A stretch of DNA of 7,058 nt from an uncultured Acidobacteriota bacterium (GTDB taxonomy: Bacteria; Acidobacteriota; Thermoanaerobaculia; Gp7-AA8): NCBI GenBank assembly GCA_946887105.1, contig CAMPKJ010000251.1, forward strand, positions 1 through 7,058. The letters are read 5' to 3'. Made by a program: the position numbers and the translations under genes. Positions within the stretch are counted from its first letter, which is position 1. The number at the start of each line of letters is the position of its first letter. The notes under the pieces are model-generated. The model was not told where the DNA came from, made no database searches, and saw only the letters and a program-made list of their open reading frames with translations. This document shows, piece by piece, positions 1 through 7,058 of the stretch.

Positions 1-79
1 AGGGTCAGGGTGAGGGGTGAATCGTGCGTAGCGTGCGCCCCTCACCCTCCGCCCTCTCCCCGCAGAGCGGGGAGAGGGG
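1..79. repeat. GC-rich inverted repeats, REP-like, possibly two adjacent copies
   Basis: Two perfect inverted repeats are visible. Arms 7-17 and 38-48 (AGGGTGAGGGG / CCCCTCACCCT) are 11 bp each and separated by 20 bp. Arms 52-63 and 67-78 (CCCTCTCCCCGC / GCGGGGAGAGGG) are 12 bp each with a 3-nt AGA loop. The C/T-rich then G/A-rich composition resembles intergenic palindromic elements that occur in many copies in high-GC genomes. Positions 1-17 look like the tail of one unit and 38-79 like most of a second in the opposite sense, but the window edge cuts the first. The hairpins could fold in RNA and act as a terminator or attenuator for an upstream gene not seen here. The dispersed nature is inferred, since only one locus is visible. 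Confidence 0.6.
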
Positions 80-110
80 ACTGGGGCTGGCTTTGCTACC
101 ATCGCCGCGC

Positions 111-2801
111 GTGCCTCTTGCCCGCGGTGCTCTTCTCGGTCCCTATCGCATCGATGCCGAAATCGGCAGCGGCGGGATGGGGCATGTGTTCCGGGCCACC
201 GACACGCGCCTCGACCGCGCCGTGGCGATCAAGGTCCTGCCGGAGCATCGCTGGAGCGATCCGCAGCTCCGGCTCCGCTTCGAGCGCGAGGCGCGCGCAC
301 TTTCTTCGCTCAGCCATCCGAATCTCTGCTCGCTGTACGACATCGGCGAGCTCGCGCAATCGGGCGGCACCATTCCCTATCTGGTCATGGAGCTGCTCGA
401 AGGCGAAACGCTGCGCGACCGCCTCGAGACCGGCCGCATCGGGATGCGCAAGGCGCTGCTGTGGGCGGCGCAGATCGCGCACGGCCTCGCCGCGGCGCAC
501 CAGAAAGGCGTCATCCATCGCGATCTGAAGCCGGAGAACGTCTTCATCACCGCGGGCGAGCTGCTGAAGATCCTCGACTTCGGCCTGGCCATGACCACGC
601 AGGCGTCCGACTCCGCGTCCCATGCCCATACCAACATCCACACGCAACCCGGCATGGTCATGGGCACCGCGCATTACATGTCGCCCGAGCAGGTGCGCGG
701 GAATCCGCTCGACGCCCGCTCGGACATCTTCTCCCTCGGCATCCTGCTGTACGAGATGCTGACCGGGCAGGTCCCGTTTCACGCGCGCTCGCCCGTCGAG
801 ACCATGAACGCGATCCTGATCGAGGATCCGCCCGACATCGGATCGCTGGTCGAGATTCCGGAGAACGTCGAAGAGCTGGTGTGGCGCTGCCTCGAGAAAG
901 ATCCGGCCCGCCGCTTCTCCTCCGCGCGCGATCTCGCATTCGCGCTGGAGAGCGCGGCGAAGTCGATGACCTCCTCGACTCCCGCGGCGCAGCGCCGGCG
1001 CACCAGCACACCGCCCGCGCTCGCGCCGGCGCCGAAGCGCGCGCGCGCGATCGTCATCGCCGCCATCGCCGCGAGTGTGGTCGCCGCGGCGGTGCTGTCG
1101 CGCGGGACATTCGACGAGCCGGTGAAGGAGCCGCCCCTTCTACGCACGCTCACCTACTCCGGCCGCGACAGCTCCGCCGCGGCATCGCCGGACGGGCGGC
1201 TGATCGCGTTCGTCTCGTCGCGCGACGGCACGCGCCGCATCTGGCTCAAACAGCTCGCGGACGGCACCGAGGCGGCCATCACCGGCGGTCCGGACGATAC
1301 GGCGCCACGCTTCGCGCCGGATGGATCGGCCCTGCTCTTCACGCGCACCGAAAACGGCATCAGCTCGATCTATCGCGTGGCGGTGGTCGGGGGCGAGCCG
1401 CGCAAGCTGATCGACAACGCGTTCGACGGTGACTGGTCGCCGGATGGCAAACAGATCGCGTTCATCCGCAACCGCCCCGAGGGCAAGGCGCGCAGGGCAT
1501 CGCTGGTGATCACGCCGACCACCGGCGGCACGGCGCGTGAGATCGCCACGTCGATGACGGAGGAGCTGGTCTCACCGCGATGGTCGCCGCGCGGGACGTC
1601 CATCGTGGTCACGCGCGCGCCGCGCGGCACGATCGCGGGATCGCTGCTGGTCATCGACCTGGTCTCGGGCGGCAAGCAGATCCTGTCGCGTCCCAATCCG
1701 CACGGATGGCTTTCCGGCGCCGCATGGGTGGCGGGCGGCGACGCGCTGGTCTACGCGGAGCTCGACGTCATCGTCAGCAACGGCCTGCAGGGACGTGGAC
1801 GCGGAAGCGCCATCGTGCTGCATGAAGTCGACGGCGGACGCTCGCGCGTGCTGCTGCGCAATCCCCACAGCGCGGCCGATACCGTCGACGTGGTCGGTCC
1901 CGGCCGCATCGTCTTCACGCAGGACTTCACCCACCAGAGCCTGCGCGAGATCAACCTCGACGGCAGCGGACGCCAGCGATGGCTCTCGCGCGGCATGAGC
2001 GTCGACCGCCAGCCGTCGTATGCGCGCGGCGGCAAGAGCATCGTCTTCACCTCCGACCGCGGGGGCAGTCTGGACATCTGGGAACTGATGCTCGACAGCG
2101 GCAGCCTGCGCCGCATCACCGATCACGAGGGCATCGACTGGGATCCGTTCCCCAGCCCCGACGGCAGCACGCTGTTCTGGAGCTCGAACCGCAGCGGACA
2201 CTTCGAGATCTGGACCGCCGCGTTCGACGGCGCCAATCCGCAACAGGCCACGCAGGACGGCGTGGACGCCGAAAATCCGTCGCTGCCGCTCTCGGGTGAA
2301 TGGATCATCTACGACTCGAGCAATCCGCTGCGCGATGCGCTGTCACGCATGCCGCGCGGCGGCGGGCGTCCGGTGGTGGTCCTGGAGGGGGAAACGGCTC
2401 ATCCGGAAGTCTCGGCCGACGGTGCGTTCGTCGTCTACAGCCGGCCGGAGGGCGGAGGTCCGGTCGCCGTCGACGTGGTGCGCATCTCCGACGGCGCGGT
2501 CTTCCCGTTTGCGCGCGGGCTGATGTCCGGAACCCTGTCGGCGCGCCCGCGATGGATCGGTGCGACGCACACCATCGCCTTCCGCGCGCGCGACGAGAAC
2601 GGCACCATCGCGCTGTTCGCCCAGGGCTTTCAGCCGGGCGTCGACACCACGTCGACGCGGCGCCAGCTCACGATCTCCGATCCGGACGCGATTCCCGAGA
2701 CCTTCGCCATCTCGTCCGACGGCAAAAAAGCGATCGTGGCCATCGTCGACGAGGCCTCGGGATTGATGATCGCGGAAGGCGTGGACGGGATTACGCGCTG
2801 A
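111..2801 (+). CDS. Membrane-anchored Ser/Thr protein kinase with C-terminal TolB/PD40-like beta-propeller
   Basis: Predicted Hanks-type kinase that phosphorylates proteins on Ser/Thr. Numbered from GTG 111 (896 aa), it shows the glycine loop GSGGMG (19-24), VAIK lysine K41, helix-C Glu about E60, HRDLKPEN (136-143), DFG (156-158), SPE (191-193) and the late conserved Arg in DPARRF (about 268). All catalytic residues are present and it is an RD kinase. A Pro/Ala/Arg-rich linker leads to one hydrophobic helix (about 313-329). The remaining 550 or so residues carry repeated SPDG-type motifs (ASPDGRLIAF, FAPDGSALLF, WSPDGKQIAF, PSPDGSTLFW, ISSDGKKAIV), as in WD40-like PD40 propellers. The expected topology is a cytoplasmic kinase with an external propeller that may sense a ligand or envelope state. 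The open frame reaches back to GTG 24, but those first 29 codons lie largely in the inverted repeats, so GTG 111 (or TTG 93) is preferred. No good Shine-Dalgarno precedes 111. The function is sure; the exact start and the substrate are not. Confidence 0.93.
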   Translation: MPLARGALLGPYRIDAEIGSGGMGHVFRATDTRLDRAVAIKVLPEHRWSDPQLRLRFEREARALSSLSHPNLCSLYDIGELAQSGGTIPYLVMELLEGETLRDRLETGRIGMRKALLWAAQIAHGLAAAHQKGVIHRDLKPENVFITAGELLKILDFGLAMTTQASDSASHAHTNIHTQPGMVMGTAHYMSPEQVRGNPLDARSDIFSLGILLYEMLTGQVPFHARSPVETMNAILIEDPPDIGSLVEIPENVEELVWRCLEKDPARRFSSARDLAFALESAAKSMTSSTPAAQRRRTSTPPALAPAPKRARAIVIAAIAASVVAAAVLSRGTFDEPVKEPPLLRTLTYSGRDSSAAASPDGRLIAFVSSRDGTRRIWLKQLADGTEAAITGGPDDTAPRFAPDGSALLFTRTENGISSIYRVAVVGGEPRKLIDNAFDGDWSPDGKQIAFIRNRPEGKARRASLVITPTTGGTAREIATSMTEELVSPRWSPRGTSIVVTRAPRGTIAGSLLVIDLVSGGKQILSRPNPHGWLSGAAWVAGGDALVYAELDVIVSNGLQGRGRGSAIVLHEVDGGRSRVLLRNPHSAADTVDVVGPGRIVFTQDFTHQSLREINLDGSGRQRWLSRGMSVDRQPSYARGGKSIVFTSDRGGSLDIWELMLDSGSLRRITDHEGIDWDPFPSPDGSTLFWSSNRSGHFEIWTAAFDGANPQQATQDGVDAENPSLPLSGEWIIYDSSNPLRDALSRMPRGGGRPVVVLEGETAHPEVSADGAFVVYSRPEGGGPVAVDVVRISDGAVFPFARGLMSGTLSARPRWIGATHTIAFRARDENGTIALFAQGFQPGVDTTSTRRQLTISDPDAIPETFAISSDGKKAIVAIVDEASGLMIAEGVDGITR

Positions 2802-2807
2802 CCGCGC

Positions 2808-3908
2808 TCACTTCAACTGGAAGTTGATCGTCAGATTGAAGAGCACCGGCACCGCCTTGCCGTCCTTCGTCGCCGGACGGAACTTCCATTGCCGCACGGC
2901 GGTCGCGGCGGCCATGTCCAGCCCGGGCGCGACGCTCTTCAGCACGCCCACATTCTCGACGTTGCCCTTGTCCGAGATGGCCGCCTCGAGGATCACGATG
3001 CCGGCCACGCCGGCGCGACGGTAGTCGTCGGGATACGCCGGCTCGACGCGCTGGGTCACCACCGGCGCCTGAATCGGCGCCTCGAGACGTGCCCACCGGC
3101 CGCGTCCGGCCAGCGATGGATCGGGCGGCTGCGCGATCGCGGCGCCGGCGGCGGACAGATCCGCCGAGCGCAGCGCGGCCTGCTGATCGACGTAACGGAC
3201 CAGCGTACCGTTCTCGAAAATGAAGTCTTCGTTGAAATCGGCCGCCGCGGGACGCGTCCAGCTGGTCTCGTCAAAAGTGCGGTCGGCCGCCGCGCTGATG
3301 ATGCGATACGTGCCGTCTTCATTGATGGTCACGCGCATCGGCGTGCCCCACGCGTCGTTCGCGAGCTCCGCGGGCGGCGCGGTCTTGTTGGTCTGCACGT
3401 GCGTGCCGGCGAGCTGCATCATGTTCACGGTGGCCTTCGCGCCGATCAGCGCGCGCATGACCGGCACGCGCATGAGCAGGAAGTCGATCTCGGCCTGGTC
3501 CAGCTCTTTCAACGCCGACGCGGCGGAGGCGTTCGCATCGATCTGCGCGAAGAGCCAGTTGCGGTTCGAGCGCACGATCTTGCCGTCCTCGAACACCACG
3601 TCGCCTTCCAGTCCCGTGAACTGCTGGCGCGCGAGCGCGACGGTCTCGTCGAACTTCTTGTCGCTGCCCGCGGACACGATGCGATAGCCCTGTGGCGATT
3701 CGCTGATGCGATACGGCGTGCCCCACGGATCCGGCGGGACCTGCAACGGAAGGCTGTGCGCGAGCGTGCGGCGCAGCTCGAGCACGTTCGCGATCCTGTG
3801 GACGCCGGACAGGTTCTGCAGTCCCTTCACCACATCGGCATCGCCGGCGTGCAACGCAGCGAACGACAGAGAAGCCATCACCACCACTGCCGCGGTCTTG
3901 TTCATCAT
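2808..3908 (-). CDS. TonB C-terminal-domain protein with two pseudopilin-like (GspG-type) modules
   Basis: Secreted or envelope protein of 366 aa from ATG 3908. The N-terminus has one Lys and a hydrophobic run ending ALHA-GD, a likely signal peptide cleaved after about residue 21, although a retained anchor is possible. Two related modules follow. The first has DPWGTPYRI (60-68), [10 protein letters not shown] (79-88) and FEDGKIVRS (106-114). The second has DAWGTPMRV (185-193), [10 protein letters not shown] (205-214) and FENGTLVRY (231-239). The DxWGTP...SAG.D pattern recalls the C-terminal domain of the type II secretion pseudopilin GspG, but no prepilin peptidase motif is present. A linker leads to a TonB-C domain (about 284-366: [25 protein letters not shown]). 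No ExbB/ExbD gene is nearby. The start overlaps the tkt stop, so the two are probably one transcript. ATG 3905 and GTG 3914 are alternative starts. The TonB-C call is strong; the role is unknown. Confidence 0.85.
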   Translation of the reverse strand: MMNKTAAVVVMASLSFAALHAGDADVVKGLQNLSGVHRIANVLELRRTLAHSLPLQVPPDPWGTPYRISESPQGYRIVSAGSDKKFDETVALARQQFTGLEGDVVFEDGKIVRSNRNWLFAQIDANASAASALKELDQAEIDFLLMRVPVMRALIGAKATVNMMQLAGTHVQTNKTAPPAELANDAWGTPMRVTINEDGTYRIISAAADRTFDETSWTRPAAADFNEDFIFENGTLVRYVDQQAALRSADLSAAGAAIAQPPDPSLAGRGRWARLEAPIQAPVVTQRVEPAYPDDYRRAGVAGIVILEAAISDKGNVENVGVLKSVAPGLDMAAATAVRQWKFRPATKDGKAVPVLFNLTINFQLK

Positions 3909-3919
3909 TCCCACCTTCT
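3905..3919 (-). promoter_or_regulatory. Coupled stop/start junction with internal Shine-Dalgarno
   Basis: Read on the minus strand, AGAAGGTGGGA (3919-3909) precedes ATGATGA. The tkt stop TGA (3907-3905) overlaps ATG 3908 by two bases and shares one base with ATG 3905. The Shine-Dalgarno-like AGAAGG lies inside the last tkt codons (Arg-Arg-Trp-Glu). It sits 5 nt from ATG 3908 and 8 nt from ATG 3905, so either could be used. This layout suggests that ribosomes finishing tkt reinitiate on the TonB-C gene. Confidence 0.7.
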
Positions 3920-6019
3920 GATGCGTTCCGCCACTTTCTCCGGCGTGAATCCGAGCTCCTCGGCAATGCGCTCGTACGGCGCGCTCACGCCGAAGCGATC
4001 GATGCCGACGATCAGCGCGTCATGATTGACGTACTTGTACCAGCCGTCGCTGCGGCCGGCTTCGATGCACACCACCTTGCTGCGGTCGGGCAACACTTCA
4101 TCCCGGTAATCCTGCGCCTGCCGGTCGAAGAGGTCGAGTGACGGAGCGGAAACAACGCGCACATTCTGCCCTTCGCCACGCAAGAGGTCGGCGGTCTTGA
4201 CCGCCAGCGGCACTTCGGAACCGGTGGCGATGAGGGTGATCTCGCCGTCCGTGTAACCGTCGAGCACGTACGCGCCGCGCAGCACGCGTTGCGCATCGAA
4301 CTCGGCCGCGCGCGGAATGGGATCGAGCTTCTGCCGCGTCAGCACGAGCAGCGTCGGACCATCCGTCGCCCGCACCGCATGCGCCCACGCCATCGCCACC
4401 TCGGCGCCGTCGGCGGGGCGGAAGACGGTCATGTTCGGCATCAGGCGCAGCGACCAGAGATGCTCGACCGGCTGATGGGTCGGGCCGTCTTCGCCGAGGA
4501 AGACGGAGTCGTGCGTGTAGACGAAGATGCTGGGGATGCCCATCAGCGCGGAGAGACGCACCGAGGGGCGCATGTAGTCGGAGAAGATCAGGAACGTCGC
4601 GCCGTATGCGCGCCACGATCCGTACAGCGTGAGGCCGTTCACGATCGCGCCCATGGCGTGCTCGCGAATGCCGAAGTGCAGATTGCGGCTCTTGAAAATC
4701 TCGGCGGCGGGCGGCTGCTTCTCCGCGCCTTTCGGGCGCTCGATGCTGCCTGCGTCCTTGATGAGCGTGTTCGTCGACGGCGCAAGGTCGGCCGATCCGC
4801 CGATCAGGAACGGCGCAACGGCGGCCAGCTTCTGGATCACCTGACCCGACATCGCGCGCGTGGCGATGGCCTTGTCGCTCTTCGCCGCCTCGATCAGCGA
4901 CTGCTCGAAACCGTCCGGCAGCGTGTGCGACCAGTAGCGATCCCACTCCTCGGCGAGCTCGGGATGGCGCGCGCGCCAGGCCGCCATCTCCTTGTCCCAC
5001 AGCTTGCGCAGGCGCGCGCGCTTCCTGGTCTTGCGCGTGAAGTCTTCGCGCACTTCGGACGGAACGTGAAACGTCGGCTCCTGCGGCCAGCCGAGCGCTT
5101 CCTTCGTGGCCTTCACTTCGTCCGCGCCGAGCGGCTCGCCGTGCGCGCGTGCGGTGCCGTGATACTTCGGGCTGCCCCAGCCGATGATGGTCTTCGCGAC
5201 GATCAGCGTCGGCCGCGCGGTTTCCTTCTGCGCGCGTTTGATCGCTTTGCGGATCGCCGCGCGGTCGTGGCCGTCGATGGTGAGCACGTGCCATCCGCAC
5301 GACTCGAAGCGCTTCTTCACCTCTTCGGAAAACGCGAGGCGCGTCTCCCCTTCGATGGAGATGTTGTTGTCGTCGTAGAAGTAGATGAGATTGCCGAGGC
5401 CGAGATGTCCCGCGATCGAGGCCGCCTCGGAACTGATGCCTTCCATCAGATCGCCGTCCGAGCAGATCGCGTAGATGTAGTGGTCGACCGGCTTGAACGG
5501 ATCTTCACCGTTGAAGCGCGCCGCCAGCATCTTCTCGCCGAGAGCCATGCCCACGCCGTTCGCGAAACCCTGTCCGAGCGGGCCGGTGGTGACTTCGATC
5601 CCGGATGCGTGGCCGAACTCGGGATGGCCGGCGGTGCGCGATCCCCACTGCCGGAACGCCTTCAACTCGTCGAGCGTCATGTCCGGATAGCCGGTCAGAT
5701 GCAGGAGCGAGTAGATGAGCATCGACGCGTGACCGGCGGAGAGGATGAAGCGGTCGCGGTTCTTCCAGTGCGGCTCGAGCGGATCGTGACGCAGGAACTC
5801 GGTCCAGAGCACGTACGCCATGTCGGCCATCCCCATGGGCGTGCCGGGATGGCCCGACTTCGCCTTCTCGACCGCATCGACGGCCAGGAAGCGGATCGTG
5901 TGGACGGACAACTCTTCGAGCTTGTCCTTCCTGCCGATCAAGGGGCGGTTGCTGTCTTCTGCGACGGAGATCGCCGCGGCACCTTCGGCCGCCGTGCTGC
6001 CGGGTGTCGGGTCCTGCAT
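3905..6019 (-). CDS. tkt: Transketolase
   Basis: Thiamine-diphosphate enzyme that moves two-carbon ketol units between sugar phosphates in the non-oxidative pentose phosphate pathway; cytoplasmic. From ATG 6019 it is 704 aa, somewhat longer than E. coli TktA (663), mainly through about 30 extra N-terminal residues. It shows the substrate/ThDP histidines H57 (SGHPGTPMG), H97 (SAGHASM) and H132 ([11 protein letters not shown]), and the Mg/ThDP motif SDGDLMEG (187-194) with N218 in YDDNN. The catalytic glutamate is E453 in FGIREHAMG (E. coli E411 equivalent), and H515 lies in [13 protein letters not shown] (H473 equivalent). The PP domain, Pyr domain and C-terminal domain are all complete. The open frame extends to 6145, but a perfect -10 box lies inside that extension and AGGAGGA lies 9 nt before 6019, so 6019 is preferred. 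First gene of an apparent two-gene transcript with the TonB-C protein. Very sure. Confidence 0.97.
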   Translation of the reverse strand: MQDPTPGSTAAEGAAAISVAEDSNRPLIGRKDKLEELSVHTIRFLAVDAVEKAKSGHPGTPMGMADMAYVLWTEFLRHDPLEPHWKNRDRFILSAGHASMLIYSLLHLTGYPDMTLDELKAFRQWGSRTAGHPEFGHASGIEVTTGPLGQGFANGVGMALGEKMLAARFNGEDPFKPVDHYIYAICSDGDLMEGISSEAASIAGHLGLGNLIYFYDDNNISIEGETRLAFSEEVKKRFESCGWHVLTIDGHDRAAIRKAIKRAQKETARPTLIVAKTIIGWGSPKYHGTARAHGEPLGADEVKATKEALGWPQEPTFHVPSEVREDFTRKTRKRARLRKLWDKEMAAWRARHPELAEEWDRYWSHTLPDGFEQSLIEAAKSDKAIATRAMSGQVIQKLAAVAPFLIGGSADLAPSTNTLIKDAGSIERPKGAEKQPPAAEIFKSRNLHFGIREHAMGAIVNGLTLYGSWRAYGATFLIFSDYMRPSVRLSALMGIPSIFVYTHDSVFLGEDGPTHQPVEHLWSLRLMPNMTVFRPADGAEVAMAWAHAVRATDGPTLLVLTRQKLDPIPRAAEFDAQRVLRGAYVLDGYTDGEITLIATGSEVPLAVKTADLLRGEGQNVRVVSAPSLDLFDRQAQDYRDEVLPDRSKVVCIEAGRSDGWYKYVNHDALIVGIDRFGVSAPYERIAEELGFTPEKVAERIRRWE

Positions 6020-6028
6020 GAGTCGGGT

Positions 6029-6035
6029 TCCTCCT
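6029..6035 (-). promoter_or_regulatory. Strong ribosome binding site for tkt
   Basis: AGGAGGA on the minus strand (6035-6029) ends 9 nt before ATG 6019. It decides the tkt start against the longer in-frame ATG at 6145. Confidence 0.75.
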
Positions 6036-6076
6036 GCGATGCGGCGCCACGGTGCGGGGCCACGAAAAGAAAGCGG

Positions 6077-6082
6077 ATTATA
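6077..6082 (-). promoter_or_regulatory. Probable sigma-70 -10 box of the tkt promoter
   Basis: A perfect TATAAT reads 6082-6077 on the minus strand in an otherwise GC-rich stretch. Initiation would fall near 6070 and give a leader of about 50 nt to ATG 6019. The -35 region is poor: 17 bp upstream lies TCAAGG (6105-6100), which matches TTGACA at only two positions, and there is no TG extended -10. Either an activator helps or recognition rests mainly on the -10. Confidence 0.5.
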
Positions 6083-6147
6083 CCCGGGCGCGATCGGCGC
6101 CTTGATGGACGAGCGCGTCACGGCATCGCAGAGGTTGTCGCACATGA

Positions 6148-6173
6148 AAACGGCGGCCTCACGGCCGCCGTTT
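6148..6173 (-). terminator. Hairpin terminator after the 155-aa gene
   Basis: A perfect 11-bp stem (AAACGGCGGCC, 6148-6158, pairing with GGCCGCCGTTT, 6163-6173) closes a 4-nt loop. Read on the minus strand the stem ends in TTTT before CATG, a short U-tract. It starts 15 nt past the stop codon at 6189 and lies upstream of the tkt promoter, so it separates the two minus-strand transcripts. The short U-tract makes efficiency uncertain. On the plus strand the stem is followed by only three T residues. Confidence 0.7.
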
Positions 6174-6188
6174 CACGAGCACCGGGTC

Positions 6189-6656
6189 TCACGCCTGCGC
6201 GGAGAGCTTCGCCGTTTCGGGCTGAACGGATACTGCGGCGGCCGGTGAGGACGTCGCTCCGCCCGAGAGGAAACCGAGGGTCGCGACATCGGCCCATCGT
6301 GCCAATGCGTCGGGTCCATGGGGGTTGATGATCGCGACCTCGTTTTCGGGCTCGATGATGAACTGGAGAGCGGTCGGAGGCGCGTCGCTCGAGGTCAGGT
6401 TGGCGACGGTCGGCGCCATCGCATACACCTTGGAATCTCCGTCGATATTGAAGATCAGCGTCCAGATGTCGTAACCCGAACCCGTGTAAGAGCTCGCGAG
6501 GGTCTTGCTCGGCGGGCCGAGCGAGTTCGCGGCAATGGTCGGAAACGTGAAGAGGTCGCTCATGTCGCCGTCCGGCCAGACGTGAACCACGACGACATTG
6601 TTCATCGCGACATCCAGAGTGTTGTTGATCTGCACGTATACCTGATAACCAGCCAT
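6189..6656 (-). CDS. Hypothetical beta-rich protein, 155 aa
   Basis: Family not recognised. From ATG 6656 the product is 155 aa, acidic-to-neutral and without cysteine, signal peptide or membrane helix, so probably cytoplasmic. Alternating hydrophobic runs (YQVYVQINN 4-12, NNVVVVHVWPDG 19-30, YDIWTLIFNIDGD, LQFIIEPENEVAIINPHG) suggest a small beta-sandwich. The last 25 or so residues are Ala/Ser/Pro-rich and probably disordered. The frame is open to an earlier start at 6725, but ATG 6656 is preferred because GAGAGAGG ends 6 nt before it and the extra residues (ARKARPHEYAG...) look like translated leader. A terminator follows the stop at once, so it appears monocistronic. It is divergent from a sigma-factor gene across 166 bp. 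That it is a real gene rests on the ribosome site, terminator and protein-like pattern; no function is offered. Confidence 0.75.
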   Translation of the reverse strand: MAGYQVYVQINNTLDVAMNNVVVVHVWPDGDMSDLFTFPTIAANSLGPPSKTLASSYTGSGYDIWTLIFNIDGDSKVYAMAPTVANLTSSDAPPTALQFIIEPENEVAIINPHGPDALARWADVATLGFLSGGATSSPAAAVSVQPETAKLSAQA

Positions 6657-6662
6657 GGAAGA

Positions 6663-6670
6663 CCTCTCTC
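6663..6670 (-). promoter_or_regulatory. Ribosome binding site for the 155-aa gene
   Basis: GAGAGAGG on the minus strand (6670-6663) lies 6 nt before ATG 6656. It supports that start rather than the upstream one at 6725. Confidence 0.6.
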
Positions 6671-6679
6671 TTGCGCTCG

Positions 6680-6708
6680 ATTTGATTCCGGCGTACTCGT
6701 GAGGTCGA
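6680..6708 (-). promoter_or_regulatory. Candidate sigma-70 promoter for the 155-aa gene
   Basis: On the minus strand TCGACC (6708-6703, 4 of 6 to TTGACA) and TCAAAT (6685-6680, 4 of 6 to TATAAT) are separated by exactly 17 bp. Initiation near 6673 would leave a leader of about 17 nt that just includes the ribosome binding site. The match is moderate and could be chance. Confidence 0.3.
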
Positions 6709-6822
6709 GCTTTCCTCGCGGGCACGGGTGGCTCCCTTTCCGGGACATACGGTGGTCTGACACGCCTTCCCGTTTTTCCATCACGCGGTCACTTTTCCGT
6801 TCCGCACCAATGGAAGAGGCGT

Positions 6823-7058
6823 ATGGTGACCATCACTCCAGTGCCGCACGTTCAGGAGATGCTCCGCGCCAACCTTGGCCTGGTCGATCGGCTCGTCCGG
6901 TTCGTCTGTCAGCGCGCACGGGTGGTGGGAGCGGATGTCGAAGACTTCGCCTCGACCGTGAAGCTCGCGCTCATCGAAAACGACTACGCCGTGCTGGGTG
7001 CGTGGGAAGGACGCTCGTCGCTGGCGACGTACCTCGCCGTCATCATTCAGCGCCTGCT
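6823..7058 (+). CDS. RNA polymerase sigma factor, sigma-70 region 2 (partial, cut by window end)
   Basis: Only the first 78 codons are in the window and the gene continues past 7058. The visible part fits sigma-70 region 2: an N-terminal helix LVDRLVRFVCQRARV (20-34), then DVEDFASTVKLALIENDYAVL (38-58) in the region 2.2 position that contacts the beta-prime subunit, then WEGRSSLATYLAVIIQRLL (61 on), typical of region 2.3-2.4 in small ECF-like sigma factors. It would direct core polymerase to a specific promoter set. GGAAGAGG (6812-6819) lies 3 nt before ATG 6823 and 6 nt before GTG 6826, so the start could be either. Whether region 4 or a C-terminal extension follows cannot be seen. No anti-sigma gene is in view. 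The neighbouring 155-aa gene is divergent. Confidence 0.8.
   Translation, partial: MVTITPVPHVQEMLRANLGLVDRLVRFVCQRARVVGADVEDFASTVKLALIENDYAVLGAWEGRSSLATYLAVIIQRL

Noticed and set aside
461..1432. A 323-codon plus-strand frame inside the kinase gene
   Set aside because: It overlaps the intact kinase in another frame and reads as an Arg-rich low-complexity shadow.
2889..4025. A 378-codon open frame on the plus strand opposite the TonB-C gene
   Set aside because: Antisense to a clear signal-peptide/TonB-C protein. The composition is Arg/His-rich and no domain pattern is visible.
6020..6145. A 42-residue N-terminal extension of transketolase from ATG 6145
   Set aside because: It would include the TATAAT box and the AGGAGGA ribosome site as coding sequence. 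Its residues do not resemble transketolase, and the first ATG abuts the upstream terminator.
4289..6328. A 679-codon open frame on the plus strand opposite tkt
   Set aside because: It lies antisense to a complete transketolase with all catalytic residues. Its translation is Arg/Ala/His-rich without domains, as expected of a shadow frame in GC-rich DNA.
6602..6784. A 60-codon minus-strand frame upstream of and overlapping the 155-aa gene
   Set aside because: It overlaps the start and ribosome site of the better-supported gene, has no protein-like pattern and mostly covers the leader region.
6757..6784. A possible promoter for the sigma-factor gene (CTGACA at 6757-6762)
   Set aside because: The -35 is good (5 of 6), but the best -10 (CATCAC, 6779-6784) matches only 3 of 6 at a 16-bp spacing. 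Too weak to annotate.

Overview
The window is GC-rich chromosomal DNA. It most resembles a soil-type Acidobacteriota or a related deep-branching high-GC phylum. That placement is an inference from three gene types: a Ser/Thr kinase fused through one membrane helix to a TolB/PD40-like propeller, a TonB-C protein carrying DPWG(T)P pseudopilin-like modules, and a small sigma factor. No rRNA, tRNA, CRISPR array, transposase, integrase or phage gene is visible.

Layout from left to right. Positions 1-79 hold GC-rich inverted repeats resembling dispersed REP-type elements. A long plus-strand gene follows (about 111-2801) for a membrane-spanning Ser/Thr kinase with a C-terminal propeller. It converges on a minus-strand pair with only 6 bp between the stop codons. 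The pair is transketolase (tkt, 3905-6019), transcribed first, then a TonB-C-domain protein (2808-3908). Stop and start overlap in an ATGATGA junction, which suggests translational coupling. Upstream of tkt lie a strong ribosome binding site and a perfect TATAAT box. Beyond these is a hairpin terminator (6148-6173) for the next minus-strand gene, an unrecognised beta-rich 155-aa protein (6189-6656). Divergent from that gene, the start of an RNA polymerase sigma factor (from 6823) runs off the right edge.

Functionally the window mixes central carbon metabolism (transketolase), signalling (kinase, sigma factor) and envelope biology (TonB-C protein). Nothing proves that the neighbours share a pathway. 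I see no clearly new defence or mobile system. The points most worth a second look are the internally duplicated TonB-C protein coupled to tkt, the repeat that artificially lengthens the kinase reading frame, and the orphan gene divergent from the sigma factor.
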